Assembly (NCBI RefSeq): GCF_026342035.1
Contig: NZ_JAPENM010000017.1
Coordinates: 1-64,000 of the forward strand
Source: Aldersonia sp. NBC_00410
GTDB lineage: Bacteria > Actinomycetota > Actinomycetes > Mycobacteriales > Mycobacteriaceae
Direction: 5' to 3'
Length of the DNA: 64,000 nucleotides
Position numbers and translations under genes: made by a program
Part shown: positions 11,183 through 20,403 of the stretch, one piece after another
Position numbering within the stretch: position 1 is the first letter of the stretch
Layout of the letters: each line of letters opens with the position of its first letter
The notes under the pieces: model-generated
Seen by the model: only the letters and a program-made list of their open reading frames with translations
The model's database searches: none
Told to the model about the DNA's origin: nothing

Positions 11183-12487
11183 GTGACCACACCCGATCCC
11201 TTTGCCGTCATGCGCAGTCGCGGCTATGTCGCGCTGCTGATCCTCGCCGCGGTCGTCGGGGTGCCGGTTTCGGCACTGGCATACGGTTTTCTCAAGCTCG
11301 TCGATGTGCTGCAGAACTGGGTCTTCGTCGACGTGCCCGACGCGATCGGCGACCCGATGTGGTGGCCGGTCGTACCGCTGACCGTGGCGGGCGTGCTCGT
11401 GGCAGCGACAATCCGGTATCTGCCGGGCAAGGGCGGACACTCCCCTGCCGATGGATTCAAGGCCGGCGCCGCGCCCCCGACGGCAGCCGAGCTTCCGGGC
11501 GTCGCGATCGCCGCAACGGCGACCTTGGCGCTGGGCGTGGTGCTCGGACCCGAAGCACCGCTGATCGCGCTCGGCGGCGGGGCCGCGTTCCTGATCGTGC
11601 GGCTCGCCAAGCCGAACGCGCCGGAACGGGTCGGAAACGTGGTCGGTGCGTCGGGAAGTTTCGCCGCGATCAGCACGCTGCTCGGGTCGCCGCTGCTCGG
11701 CGCCTTCCTGCTGATGGAAGCGACCGGGCTCGCGGGCGCGATGCTCGAGGTCGTGCTGCTGCCCGGCCTGCTCGCGGCCGGTGTCGGGTCGCTGGTGTTT
11801 CTCGGACTGGACTCGTGGACCGGGTGGGGCACGTTCGCGCTGTCGATACCGGACCTGCCCGACTTCGATCGACCGAACCTGGCGGAGTTCGGCTGGGCGC
11901 TCGTAATCGGGGTGGCAGGTGCGTTCGCGTCCGTCGCCATCCACCGGCTCGCCCTATTTCTGCGGCCGCGCGTCGAACCACGAATGTTGTTGTTGATGCC
12001 GGTGATCGGTCTGTTGACCGCCGGGCTCGCCATCGGTTACGAGCAGCTGACCGATCACGAAGCCACCGACGTGTTGTTTTCCGGCCAGTCCGGACTCGGC
12101 CCATTGGTCACGGGCGCATCCGGTTACACGGTGGGCGCCTTGCTCCTGTTGATGGTCTGCAAGGGTTTGGCCTACGGCGCCGCGCTGAGCAGTTTCCGCG
12201 GTGGCCCGGTCTTTCCCGCTCTGTACCTCGGCGGGGCCGGCGGAATTGCGCTGTCACACCTACCCGGCCTTCCACTCGTCGCCGGAGTAGCCATGGGCGT
12301 CGGTGCGATGTCCGCGGGGATGCTGAAGCTGCCGATGACCTCGGTACTGCTTGCCACGTTGCTGTTGGCCTCCGACGGCGTCGCCGTCATGCCGCTCGTG
12401 ATCGTCGCTGTCGTGGTCTCCTACGTCATCACGGTCCGGCTCACTCCCAGTCCTGACACGGTACCGGAAGAACCTGCACCACACTGA
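11183..12487 (+). CDS. ClC-family chloride channel/transporter
   Basis: 434 residues, GTG start 4 bp after the GH15 stop; an ATG nine codons in is an alternative. There are about ten hydrophobic helices. ClC selectivity segments are recognisable but altered: GKGGHSPADG (near 94-103) in place of the first GSGIP loop, GVVLGPEAPLIALGGG (near 119-134) containing the gating Glu, and SSFRGGPVFPALYLGG (near 334-349) for the third loop. Members move chloride, or exchange it for protons, across the membrane. It lies at the end of the zwf-GH15 group; a link to sugar metabolism is not obvious. Confidence 0.85.
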   Translation: MTTPDPFAVMRSRGYVALLILAAVVGVPVSALAYGFLKLVDVLQNWVFVDVPDAIGDPMWWPVVPLTVAGVLVAATIRYLPGKGGHSPADGFKAGAAPPTAAELPGVAIAATATLALGVVLGPEAPLIALGGGAAFLIVRLAKPNAPERVGNVVGASGSFAAISTLLGSPLLGAFLLMEATGLAGAMLEVVLLPGLLAAGVGSLVFLGLDSWTGWGTFALSIPDLPDFDRPNLAEFGWALVIGVAGAFASVAIHRLALFLRPRVEPRMLLLMPVIGLLTAGLAIGYEQLTDHEATDVLFSGQSGLGPLVTGASGYTVGALLLLMVCKGLAYGAALSSFRGGPVFPALYLGGAGGIALSHLPGLPLVAGVAMGVGAMSAGMLKLPMTSVLLATLLLASDGVAVMPLVIVAVVVSYVITVRLTPSPDTVPEEPAPH

Positions 12488-12509
12488 TATTCGCACCGCA
12501 GCGGTTGTC

Positions 12510-12977
12510 CTACCTGCGATCCGCGCATTCCCCGCCCGTCACGATCGGAACCCGTCGCCCCGGATTGGCATTACCCGACACCGGAATACGGATGGTCAGA
12601 ACACCTTCGACATATTCAGCGGCGATCTCTGCGGCCATCGCGCCGGGCGGCAACGGTACCGACCGCTGCATCCTGCACCGGCGGACTACGGATCGCTCTC
12701 CGGCATAACGCTTTCCGATACGTTCGGCGGTAATGGTCAGGTTGCCGTCACATACGGTGATGTCGATGTCGCGTGCCGGATCGACACCGGGCAGCGTTGC
12801 CCGCAGGGTGTAGCAGTCGGGCTCGCGGCGCACCTCGAGCCGGAGCGTGCGGCCCGGCGCGGGCCACGGCGAGACGGTCTCGAACCGGTTCATCAGCTCG
12901 GACCAGTCCGGTGACATCGACCAGTCGGCGAAACCGTGCCAAACGGGCTGCGGGGTGCGACCGGAAATGGTGCTCAT
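12510..12977 (-). CDS. Small heat-shock protein, Hsp20/alpha-crystallin family
   Basis: 155 residues. The alpha-crystallin domain covers about 45-135: LEVRREPDCYTLRATLPGVDP and DGNLTITAER are typical strands, and the C-terminal anchor IRIPV is the conserved I-x-I/V motif. Hsp20 proteins bind unfolding proteins as oligomers without ATP. It follows the CBS-domain gene by 28 bp on the same strand, so the two are probably co-transcribed. In mycobacteria Hsp20 and CBS proteins of this kind are often part of the hypoxia/dormancy response, but no clear DosR box is visible here. Confidence 0.9.
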   Translation of the reverse strand: MSTISGRTPQPVWHGFADWSMSPDWSELMNRFETVSPWPAPGRTLRLEVRREPDCYTLRATLPGVDPARDIDITVCDGNLTITAERIGKRYAGERSVVRRCRMQRSVPLPPGAMAAEIAAEYVEGVLTIRIPVSGNANPGRRVPIVTGGECADRR

Positions 12978-13005
12978 CGCTCCTCGGTTCTTCGCGCGCG
13001 GCCGA

Positions 13006-13434
13006 TCAGCCCCGGGCGATATAGGACTCGAGCTGCTCTCGGTCGTTCTCCAACTGTGTGATGCGGCTCTTGACCACGTCGCCGATGCTGACGATGCCGG
13101 TCAGACGACCACCGTCGAGTACGGGGACGTGCCGGATCCGCCGTTCGGTCATGGTTTCCGCGAGGCTGTCCACCGTGTCGCCAGGGTCGCAGAACAGCAC
13201 CGTCCTGGTCATGATGTCGCCGGCCGAGAGACCGAGCAGATCCGCGCCGCGGTCGCGGAGACCGCGCACCACGTCGCGCTCGGACACGATGCCGACAACG
13301 CTGTCTCCGTCGGTGATCACCACCGCGCCGATGTTGCGCTCGTGCAGCAGCGACAGCAGGTCGAGCATCGGGGTATACGGGGCGACGGTGCAGACCGCGG
13401 AGCCCTTGTGCCGAAGCACGTCCGAGATTCTCAT
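13006..13434 (-). CDS. Tandem CBS-domain protein
   Basis: 142 residues made of two CBS motifs: CBS1 about 8-60 (MLDLLSLLHERNIGAVVITDG, IVSERDVVRGL) and CBS2 about 72-125 (AGDIMTRTVLFCDPGDTVDSL, GRLTGIVSIGDVVK). Such proteins bind adenosine nucleotides and act as energy or stress sensors. The length and layout are like the Hrp1 group of mycobacteria. It is the first gene of a two-gene unit with hsp20. Upstream are two GACCGGTC palindromes 15 bp apart. Confidence 0.9.
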   Translation of the reverse strand: MRISDVLRHKGSAVCTVAPYTPMLDLLSLLHERNIGAVVITDGDSVVGIVSERDVVRGLRDRGADLLGLSAGDIMTRTVLFCDPGDTVDSLAETMTERRIRHVPVLDGGRLTGIVSIGDVVKSRITQLENDREQLESYIARG

Positions 13435-13455
13435 CCGGCACCTCGATCCGGTTTG

Positions 13456-13479
13456 GACCGGTCGACCGCTGACCGGTCA
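13456..13479. promoter_or_regulatory. Paired GACCGGTC palindromes upstream of CBS-hsp20
   Basis: GACCGGTC occurs at 13456-13463 and again inside TGACCGGTCA at 13470-13479, 15 bp apart, 22-45 bp upstream of the CBS gene start. The helical spacing is about 1.5 turns. It may be an operator; it is not a good match to the DosR consensus. Confidence 0.3.
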
Positions 13480-13537
13480 CGACACTGACCAGGGTAAACG
13501 CTGAGCGGCTGCCGAGGGAAGAGAATGCGTGTGCCGG

Positions 13538-14779
13538 TCAGGCCGCGGCGCTGCCGACCGCTGCGGGGGTGAACTTCACCGGCATATGTTTGATGCCGTT
13601 GATGAAGTTGGACCGCAGCCGCTGCGCGGGCCCGGTCTGTTCCATGTCCGGCATGCGCTCGAGGATCTCGCGCAACATGACTCGCATCTCGGCGCGTGCC
13701 AGGTTGGCGCCGAGGCAGAAGTGGTGGCCGCCGCCGCCGAAGGCGATGTGCTGGTGCAGGTGGTCGTTCGGTGCACGGTCGATATCGAAGGTGTACGGAT
13801 CGTCGAAGATCCGCTCGTCGCGGTTGCCGGACATGTGCCAGATCACCACGCGGTCCCCCGCGGCGATCTCGACGTCGCGCAGCACCGTGTCCACCGTCGC
13901 GGTGCGGCGGAACTGCATCACCGGGGTCGCCCAGCGCAGGCCCTCCTCGATCAGCCCGTCGAGCTTGCTCGGATCCTCGAGCAGCTTCCGGCGTTGCTCC
14001 GGGTGCTCCATGAGTGCGAGCTGAGTGTGCGAGATGGCGTTGCGGGTCGTCTCGTTGCCCGCGACCGCAAGCAGCATGAAGAACATGTCGAAGTCGAAGT
14101 CGCCGAGCTTGTCACCGTCCACATCCGCCTGAATGAGCGCGGTGGCAATATCGTCGCGCGGGTGCCGGTGCCGGTCCTCGTACATTGCGTGGCTGTAGGC
14201 GAACATCTGCTCGGCCGCGGCACGTTCCTGCCCCTCGACGGCGTGGTACTCCGGGTCGGATGCGCCGATCATCTGATTGGTCAGGTCGAAGATCAGCTTC
14301 CGGTCCTCCTGCGGAATGCCGATGAAGTCGGCGATCGCCTGCAGTGGCAGCTCGGCGGCGACGTCGACGACGAAATCGCATTCGCCGCGTTCGATCACGC
14401 CGTCGATGATCGTCGCGGCGCGCCGGGCGAGAATCTCCTGCAGCTGCGCGATCCGCCGCGGTGTGAAGCCCTTGTTGACGATCTTGCGCAGCTTGGTGTG
14501 CTGCGGCGGGTCCATGTTCAGCATCATCAGCTGCTGCCCGACGAGATCCTCGGGCGCGAGCTCGTCGATGTAGACCGCCCCTTGCCACGAGGAGAAGGTC
14601 TCGGCGTCCCGGTTCACCGTGACGATGTCCTCGTGGCGGGTCACGCACCAGAACGGCTTGCCGAACGCATCGAGGTGGCGAAACACCGGCGCCTCGCGGC
14701 GCAGCGTCTCGAACATCTCGTGCGGTACACCGTCGACGTAGGTGTCCGGATCGTAGAGGTTGATGTCGTCGAGCTGCAT
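13538..14779 (-). CDS. Cytochrome P450 (CYP124/125-like)
   Basis: 413 residues. I chose the ATG that follows GGAGG at ideal spacing; an upstream GTG would add ten residues. The I-helix is LAVAGNETTRNAISH (about 239-253), with the acid of the usual A-G-x-E/D-T-T present. The ExxR is EEGLRWATP, and the haem loop FGGGGHHFCLGANLAR (about 345-360) contains the cysteine thiolate. The haem loop resembles CYP124-type enzymes, which hydroxylate methyl-branched lipids or sterol side chains; the actual substrate is unknown. No ferredoxin lies beside it. A 12-bp perfect palindrome sits upstream. Confidence 0.9.
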   Translation of the reverse strand: MQLDDINLYDPDTYVDGVPHEMFETLRREAPVFRHLDAFGKPFWCVTRHEDIVTVNRDAETFSSWQGAVYIDELAPEDLVGQQLMMLNMDPPQHTKLRKIVNKGFTPRRIAQLQEILARRAATIIDGVIERGECDFVVDVAAELPLQAIADFIGIPQEDRKLIFDLTNQMIGASDPEYHAVEGQERAAAEQMFAYSHAMYEDRHRHPRDDIATALIQADVDGDKLGDFDFDMFFMLLAVAGNETTRNAISHTQLALMEHPEQRRKLLEDPSKLDGLIEEGLRWATPVMQFRRTATVDTVLRDVEIAAGDRVVIWHMSGNRDERIFDDPYTFDIDRAPNDHLHQHIAFGGGGHHFCLGANLARAEMRVMLREILERMPDMEQTGPAQRLRSNFINGIKHMPVKFTPAAVGSAAA

Positions 14780-14796
14780 GGCGCCTCCTGCCTCAC

Positions 14797-14808
14797 TGTC
14801 GATCGACA
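14797..14808. promoter_or_regulatory. Perfect 12-bp palindrome upstream of the P450 gene
   Basis: TGTCGATCGACA lies 18-29 bp upstream of the P450 ATG on its coding strand. It would overlap the transcription start or ribosome region, a common place for a TetR-type operator. No regulator gene is adjacent. Confidence 0.35.
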
Positions 14809-14859
14809 ATACGTCCGCATCGCCCGCGCAGAGCCCGGTTTATCGCAGGAGCGTGTCGC

Positions 14860-16956
14860 TCAGACGCGGCTGATCTCTGCCGGCGCCACCGCCTCGACGG
14901 GCACATTGCGGTCGAGTTCGGCCAGCCACGCCGCAGCCGACGCATCGGACGGGGCGCGCCAGTCGCCGCGTGGCGACAGCGAACCGCCCGATCCGACCTT
15001 CGGTCCGTTCGGCAGCGTCGAGCGCTTGAACTGGCTGGTCTGCACGAAACGGCGCAGGAATTCGCCGAGCCAGTACTTGATGGTCGGCAGGTCGTAGGCG
15101 TTGCGCTTGTCCTCCGGCGTCAGCTCCGGCCAGCGGCCGGCGTCGACGTCGCCCCACGCGTGCTCGGCCATGAACGCGATCCGGCTCGGCCGGTAGCCGA
15201 AGCGCAGCAGGTAGTACAGGTGGAAGTCCTGCAGCTCGTATGGTCCCACCTTGGCTTCCGAGCTCTGCGCGGGCTCGTCGCCGTTGCCGTCGCTGCTCGG
15301 CACCAGTTCGGGCGAGATCTCGGTGGTGAGGATCGACCGCAGCACCGCGTCCGCGTCGGACCCGAACTCGCCGGTCTCCACCGACCACAGAATCAAGTAC
15401 CGGATCAGCGATTTCGGCACCGAACCGTTGACGTTGTAGTGCGCCATGTGGTCGCCGACGCCGAAAGTGCACCAGCCCAACGCCAGTTCACTGAGATCAC
15501 CGGTACCGACCACCAACCCGTTGTGCTGGTTGGCCAGCCGGAACAGATGCGAGGTCCGCTCGCCTGCCTGCACGTTCTCGTAGGCGATGTCGTACACCGC
15601 TTGTCCTTCGCCGGCGGGGTGTCCGAGGTCGCGCAACATCTGCAACGACGAAGGTTTGATGTCGATCTCGTGTGCGGTGGTGCCGAGTGCGGCCATCAAC
15701 AGGCGCGCATCGTTCAGCGTCCGGGAACTGGTCGCGAATCCGGGCATGGTGTAGGCCAGCACATTCGAGCGCGGCAGCCCGAGCCGGTCCATCGTCTTCA
15801 CCGCGACGAGCAGTGCCTGCGTCGAGTCCAGTCCCCCGGAGATACCGATCACCAGGTGCTGCAACCCGGTCGCCTGCAACCTGGTCGCCAGTCCCGCGAC
15901 CTGAATGTGGTGCACCTCCGCGCAGCGCTCGTGCCGGGTCCGCGGATCGGCGGGGACATAAGGAAACCGTTCGATCTCGCGACGCAGCGGCATCGAGCCG
16001 GCCGGGACCGGCAGCTCGAACTCGACCCGCCGGAACCTGCACAGCCGTTCCCGGTGGTCATGCACGTTGTCGGCAAAGCTATTGGTACGCAACCGGTCCG
16101 CCGCGATCCGTTGCAGGTCCAGATCGCTGAGCACCACCTGCTCCTGCTCGGTGAACCGGTCGCCCTCGGCGAGCAGGTCACCGTTCTCGCAGATCACCGC
16201 CTGACCGTCCCAGGCCAGATCGGTCGTCGACTCGCCATTGCCCGCCGCCGAGTAGAGGTAGGCCGCCATGAACCGCGCCGAATGCGATCCGCACAGTTGC
16301 CGCCGGTAGTCGGCCTTGCCGATGACGCTGTTGCTCGCCGACAGGTTGACCAGCACGGTCGCGCCCGCGAGCGCGCCGAAACCGCTGGGCGGCACCGGCA
16401 CCCAACCGTCCTCACAGATCTCGATGTGCAGCACGAAGCCGGGCAGGTTCGTCGCGGCGAACAGCAGCTCGCTACCGAACGGAACTCGCTGGCCTGCGAT
16501 GGTGATGTGCTCGACGAGAACTTCGCGGGCCGCGGCGAACTGGCGCTTCTCGTAGAACTCGCGGTAGGTCGGCAGGTAGCTCTTCGGCACCGCGCCGAGC
16601 ACCCGTCCGTCGTGCACCACCACCGCACAGTTGAACAGCTTGCCCTCGACGCGCAACGGCGCTCCGACCAGCAGGACCGCGCCGATCTCCCGGCTTTCCT
16701 CGATCACCCGGGCGAGCGCCTCGTCGACACCGTCCTGCAACGCATCCTGATGAAACAGGTCGTCGGCGGTATAGGAGGACAACCCCAGTTCGGGGAAGAC
16801 CACCAGCACCGCGCCTTCGGCCGCGGCGCGCCGTGCCAGCTCGAGCGTGCGCGCCACGTTGTGCGCCGGATCGGCGACACGGACCTTCGGTACCGCGACC
16901 GCCACCCGGGCGAACCCGTGCCGGTAGAGCGAATCGAACGGAAGGTCGGCGATCAC
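14860..16956 (-). CDS. nadE: Glutamine-dependent NAD+ synthetase
   Basis: 698 residues with a GTG start, the two-domain form usual in mycobacteria (about 680). The N-terminal nitrilase-like glutaminase has Glu56 ([15 protein letters not shown]), Lys125 ([17 protein letters not shown]) and Cys181 (EICEDGW). The C-terminal synthetase has the ATP P-loop [12 protein letters not shown] near 370 and [12 protein letters not shown]. It converts nicotinate adenine dinucleotide to NAD+ with ammonia channelled from glutamine, the last step of NAD synthesis. Monocistronic, transcribed towards the P450 gene. Confidence 0.96.
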   Translation of the reverse strand: MIADLPFDSLYRHGFARVAVAVPKVRVADPAHNVARTLELARRAAAEGAVLVVFPELGLSSYTADDLFHQDALQDGVDEALARVIEESREIGAVLLVGAPLRVEGKLFNCAVVVHDGRVLGAVPKSYLPTYREFYEKRQFAAAREVLVEHITIAGQRVPFGSELLFAATNLPGFVLHIEICEDGWVPVPPSGFGALAGATVLVNLSASNSVIGKADYRRQLCGSHSARFMAAYLYSAAGNGESTTDLAWDGQAVICENGDLLAEGDRFTEQEQVVLSDLDLQRIAADRLRTNSFADNVHDHRERLCRFRRVEFELPVPAGSMPLRREIERFPYVPADPRTRHERCAEVHHIQVAGLATRLQATGLQHLVIGISGGLDSTQALLVAVKTMDRLGLPRSNVLAYTMPGFATSSRTLNDARLLMAALGTTAHEIDIKPSSLQMLRDLGHPAGEGQAVYDIAYENVQAGERTSHLFRLANQHNGLVVGTGDLSELALGWCTFGVGDHMAHYNVNGSVPKSLIRYLILWSVETGEFGSDADAVLRSILTTEISPELVPSSDGNGDEPAQSSEAKVGPYELQDFHLYYLLRFGYRPSRIAFMAEHAWGDVDAGRWPELTPEDKRNAYDLPTIKYWLGEFLRRFVQTSQFKRSTLPNGPKVGSGGSLSPRGDWRAPSDASAAAWLAELDRNVPVEAVAPAEISRV

Positions 16957-17014
16957 GATGACTCCCTGTCGCGGACGGACACCATGCCGCGAATCTACCC
17001 CGCGGCCCGTCTAC

Positions 17015-18019
17015 CTAACGTGCGCCGATGGCCGGCCCGATCGTTGCCCAGGAGTCGTGCAAGGCGTCCTGCCAGTACGGCCACGAGTGTGTTCCGGTCG
17101 GACGATAGGCGACCCGCGCCGGGATCCGCGCCGCCCCGAGCCTGGCCGCGAACGCCGCCACACAGGGCAATACGTACGCCTCGATCGGGCCGCCGAGGAA
17201 GATGGCCTCGGGCAGTTGCGGTTTCAATTCGAACTCGTGCGGGCCGGGCATGCCGTTGCCCGTCCAGAGGTAGATCGCCTTGCCGCGCAGCGCGCCCACG
17301 TTGAGGGCCGGGTCGTGTGCGGACCACGTCGGGTCGCCGGGCAGGCCCCACATATTCGCCGGGTTCGCGCGGCGAAACGCGATCGACGCCATCATCGGCA
17401 ACTGCGCGAAACCGTTGTCCGGACAGGCGCTGTACCCCGCCACCGCGCGGTAGAGCCATGGGTTACGCGTCGCGAGCGTGAAGGCGGCGTGCCCGCCCAT
17501 CGACAGACCGCCGATCGCGTTGACACCGTTGCCGGCGAACTCGCGATCGATGATCGGCGGCAGCTCGCGCGTGAGGAACGTTTCCCATTTGTAGGTGCCC
17601 AGCACCGGATCCGGGAAGTTCCAGTCGGTGTAATAGCCGGCGAGTCCACCGATCGGGAGGACGACATTGACGTTGCGGCCGGCGAAGAAGCGTTCCGCGT
17701 CCGTGGCGTTGGTCCACGTGCTCTGGTCGACGCCGGGATCGAGACCGTCGAGCAGGTAGAAGCTGGGCCGGGCGCCGGCACCGGCCGGATGCAGTACCTG
17801 GACCGCGATGTCGCGCTGCATCGCGCCGGAGTGGATCCACAATGCGCTGCGGCTCGGTGTCAGCTCGTTGCGACCGAGCAGCACGGTCGGGCCGGGAATG
17901 GCCGGCGGTGGCCCCGAACTGCCGAGCCCGGAACTGCCCGCTCCCGATTGGGCCGCCACGGGCGGCGCGAGCAGCATCGCAAGGACGATCACCGTTGCCG
18001 CCACCACGAGACCGCGCAT
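17015..18019 (-). CDS. Secreted esterase of the antigen 85/mycolyltransferase-like family
   Basis: 334 residues from an ATG preceded by GAGGAG at ideal distance. A signal peptide covers about 1-24 (VVAATVIVLAMLLAPPVAAQ). The alpha/beta-hydrolase nucleophile is in GGLSMGGHAAF and the catalytic His in GTHSWPYWQD near the C-terminus. This arrangement matches the Fbp/antigen 85 family that moves mycolates between trehalose mycolates and arabinogalactan. Nocardiae carry many divergent paralogues, so esterase or mycolyltransferase are both possible. It acts outside the cytoplasmic membrane and is divergent from ligC. Confidence 0.8.
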   Translation of the reverse strand: MRGLVVAATVIVLAMLLAPPVAAQSGAGSSGLGSSGPPPAIPGPTVLLGRNELTPSRSALWIHSGAMQRDIAVQVLHPAGAGARPSFYLLDGLDPGVDQSTWTNATDAERFFAGRNVNVVLPIGGLAGYYTDWNFPDPVLGTYKWETFLTRELPPIIDREFAGNGVNAIGGLSMGGHAAFTLATRNPWLYRAVAGYSACPDNGFAQLPMMASIAFRRANPANMWGLPGDPTWSAHDPALNVGALRGKAIYLWTGNGMPGPHEFELKPQLPEAIFLGGPIEAYVLPCVAAFAARLGAARIPARVAYRPTGTHSWPYWQDALHDSWATIGPAIGAR

Positions 18020-18158
18020 CCGATTCTCCTCGGTCGAACTCGTGTTCACGGTAGTCATTGCGCGTCGGTGCGCAGGTCCGATTAGTCGCGATACCAGTTC
18101 GGATCGGTCGCGATCGAGTGTCTGCCACGGATCTGCGCGCGGGCCGTAGAGTCGATTC

Positions 18159-19250
18159 GTGGATCTGCCCGTGCTGCCGCCGGTCAAACCGATGCTCGCG
18201 AAGTCCGCCGCCACCGTGCCGCGCGAGGCGGGGCTGCGCTACGAACCGAAATGGGACGGGTTCCGCTGCATCGTCTTCCGCGACGGCGACCGCCTCGAAC
18301 TCGGGTCACGCAACGACCGCCCGCTGACCAGGTACTTCCCCGAACTCGTCGAGTTGCTCGCGGACGCGCTGCCGGACAAGGCCGTGGTGGACGGCGAGAT
18401 CGTGCTGGTCACCGGCACCGGGCTCGACTTCGACACGCTGCAGAACCGGCTGCATCCCGCCGCGTCGCGGGTGCGCAAGCTCGCGGCAGAGACACCGGCG
18501 AGTTTCGTGGCTTTCGACCTGCTCGCCCTCGGTGACCGGGATCTGACCGGCGAACCGTTCGCCCATCGACGGGAACTGCTCGAAACCATCCTCGACGACC
18601 GGCTCGCGCGGGTGCACCTGACGCCGTTGACCGACGATCCGGATGTGGCGCAGGACTGGTTCACCCGGTTCGAGGGCGCCGGTTTCGACGGAGTCATGGT
18701 GAAGGCGGCCGACCTGCCCTACCTGCAGGACAAGCGGGTGATGATCAAGGTCAAGCACGAACGCACCGCGGATTGCGTCGTCTCGGGTTTCCGCTGGCAC
18801 AAGGATGGCAAGGGCGTCGGATCGCTGCTGCTCGGGCTGTACGACGACGAGGGCACGCTGCACCACGTCGGTGTCGCCGCGAGCTTCACCGCGGCTCGGC
18901 GTTCCGAGTTGGTCGACGAGCTAACCCCATTGCGCGACGGCGCGCTCGAGCAGCACCCATGGCGTGCGTGGGCGGCCGCGCAGGCCGAGGCGACCGGACG
19001 GATGCCGGGTGGTCAGAGCCGTTGGAGCGGTGGCAAGGATCTGTCCTGGGAGCCCTTACGGATCGAGCTGGTCGCCGAGGTCCGCTACGAACACGTGCAG
19101 GCGGGACGGTTCCGCCACGGCGGCCGGCTGGTGCGATTCCGGCCGGACCGCACCCCGGACTCGTGTACCTACGCCCAGTTGGACGAGGTCGCACCCGCCG
19201 AACTGGCCAACCTGTTCACCGAACTCGCGGCCGCACCCGACCCCGACTGA
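18159..19250 (+). CDS. ligC: ATP-dependent DNA ligase, LigC type
   Basis: 363 residues with a GTG start, close to mycobacterial LigC (about 358). Motif I is YEPKWDGFRC (about 27-36), with the Lys that takes AMP; VVDGEIVL, FDLLAL and GVMVKAAD are the later nucleotidyltransferase motifs, and MIKVKHERTADCVVSGFRW is motif V. An OB domain follows. It seals nicks with ATP and is a back-up ligase in excision repair and end-joining. The last codons lie inside a 24-bp perfect palindrome that begins the 56-bp repeat described separately. Confidence 0.9.
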   Translation: MDLPVLPPVKPMLAKSAATVPREAGLRYEPKWDGFRCIVFRDGDRLELGSRNDRPLTRYFPELVELLADALPDKAVVDGEIVLVTGTGLDFDTLQNRLHPAASRVRKLAAETPASFVAFDLLALGDRDLTGEPFAHRRELLETILDDRLARVHLTPLTDDPDVAQDWFTRFEGAGFDGVMVKAADLPYLQDKRVMIKVKHERTADCVVSGFRWHKDGKGVGSLLLGLYDDEGTLHHVGVAASFTAARRSELVDELTPLRDGALEQHPWRAWAAAQAEATGRMPGGQSRWSGGKDLSWEPLRIELVAEVRYEHVQAGRFRHGGRLVRFRPDRTPDSCTYAQLDEVAPAELANLFTELAAAPDPD

Positions 19251-19299
19251 ACGGAACCGTTCAGTCGATTGGATCGACTGAACGGTCCGTTCATTCGAT
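19244..19299. repeat. 56-bp double-palindrome repeat, copy A (3' end of ligC)
   Basis: The first palindrome, 19244-19267, has 11-bp arms CGACTGAACGG / CCGTTCAGTCG around AA and spans the ligC stop codon. The second, 19273-19299, has 13-bp arms with one mismatch around a single T. The whole element recurs in inverted orientation at 37789-37844. It may act as a terminator or be a REP-like element. Confidence 0.8.
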
Positions 19300-19466
19300 C
19301 AGGGGCGCTCGGAAACCGTCGGCACCCGACGGCACGCGGCATCGGTTCAACCTGCCCGAACAGCCGATCACAGCACCTGCACTGGCCCAGTTCGCCGCCA
19401 TTCAAACGTGAGGCGCATCACCGCGGAAAGTTGAAAAGCGTTCAGGGATAAGTAGACTCGCCGCCG

Positions 19467-20390
19467 ATGAGTGCCGAACAACTTGCCTTCGAACTGACCG
19501 ACACGAGCCGCGACTGGTTGATCCACCGGCCGATCGAGGTCGCGGTCTACATCGTTATCGCGATCGTGCTGCGCTTCGCGCTGCACAAGCTGATCGACCG
19601 GATGACGAAGCGTCCACAGGAGGGTGGCCGTCCGACACTGCTGCGGCCGCTACAGGAACGCGCCGGCCGCGTCCCACGCGACAGCCTGTTGACCGAGCGC
19701 CGCTCGCAGCGCGCGAAGACGATCGGCTCGGTCCTCAAATCCGCCGTGTCGATCATCGTTCTGGTCTGGTGTGTGCTGCAGGTGCTCGGCATTCTCGGCG
19801 TCAACGTCGCACCGTTCATCGCCTCGGCAGGCATCGTCGGTGTCGCGCTCGGTTTCGGTGCGCAGAACCTCGTTCGCGACTTCATCACCGGAATCTTCAT
19901 GCTGCTCGAGGATCAGTACGGCGTCGGAGACGTCGTCGACCTGGGCGAGGCTGTCGGCACAGTGGAGACGGTCGGGTTGCGGGTGACCACCGTGCGCGAC
20001 CTGAACGGCACGCTTTGGTACTGCCGCAACGGTGAGATCGCCCGTGTCGGCAACATGAGCCAGGGGTACGCGGTCGCCGTGCTCGACCTGCCGATCGCCC
20101 ATTCGAGCAATATCCAGGAGGCTTGCGAGGTGGCGCTGACCGCCGCCGAGCAGGCGGCCGACCGCGACGAGCTGTCGCGCGACGTGATGGAGCCGCCCGA
20201 GCTGCTCGGCGTGAACAGTGTGACCGCCGAAGGGGTGATGCTGCGGTTGACCGTGCGGGTCCGGCCCGGCAAGCAGTGGGCCATGCAGCGCTCGCTGAAC
20301 CGGGCGATCCTGTCCGCGTTCGATTCCGCCGGGATCCAGGCGCCCTACGCGTCGATGCTCGGCATGAACCGGCAGACCGAGAGCGCTTGA
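19467..20390 (+). CDS. Small-conductance mechanosensitive channel, MscS family
   Basis: 307 residues. There are three predicted membrane helices: about 23-42, 88-110 (SAVSIIVLVWCVLQVLGILG) and the pore helix about 112-150, which contains ASAGIVGVALGFGAQNLVRD, the Gly/Ala-rich MscS pore signature. A beta and alpha/beta cytoplasmic domain follows (VGDVVDLGEAVGTVETVGLR, then the C-terminal region). The channel releases solutes on hypo-osmotic shock. It is monocistronic and converges with a TetR gene 13 bp away. Confidence 0.92.
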   Translation: MSAEQLAFELTDTSRDWLIHRPIEVAVYIVIAIVLRFALHKLIDRMTKRPQEGGRPTLLRPLQERAGRVPRDSLLTERRSQRAKTIGSVLKSAVSIIVLVWCVLQVLGILGVNVAPFIASAGIVGVALGFGAQNLVRDFITGIFMLLEDQYGVGDVVDLGEAVGTVETVGLRVTTVRDLNGTLWYCRNGEIARVGNMSQGYAVAVLDLPIAHSSNIQEACEVALTAAEQAADRDELSRDVMEPPELLGVNSVTAEGVMLRLTVRVRPGKQWAMQRSLNRAILSAFDSAGIQAPYASMLGMNRQTESA

Positions 20391-20403
20391 GTCCCGATGT
20401 GCC

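Noticed and set aside
15160-17304. Plus-strand open frame of about 714 codons
   Set aside because: Shadow of nadE; rich in His/Arg/Gln from reversed codons.
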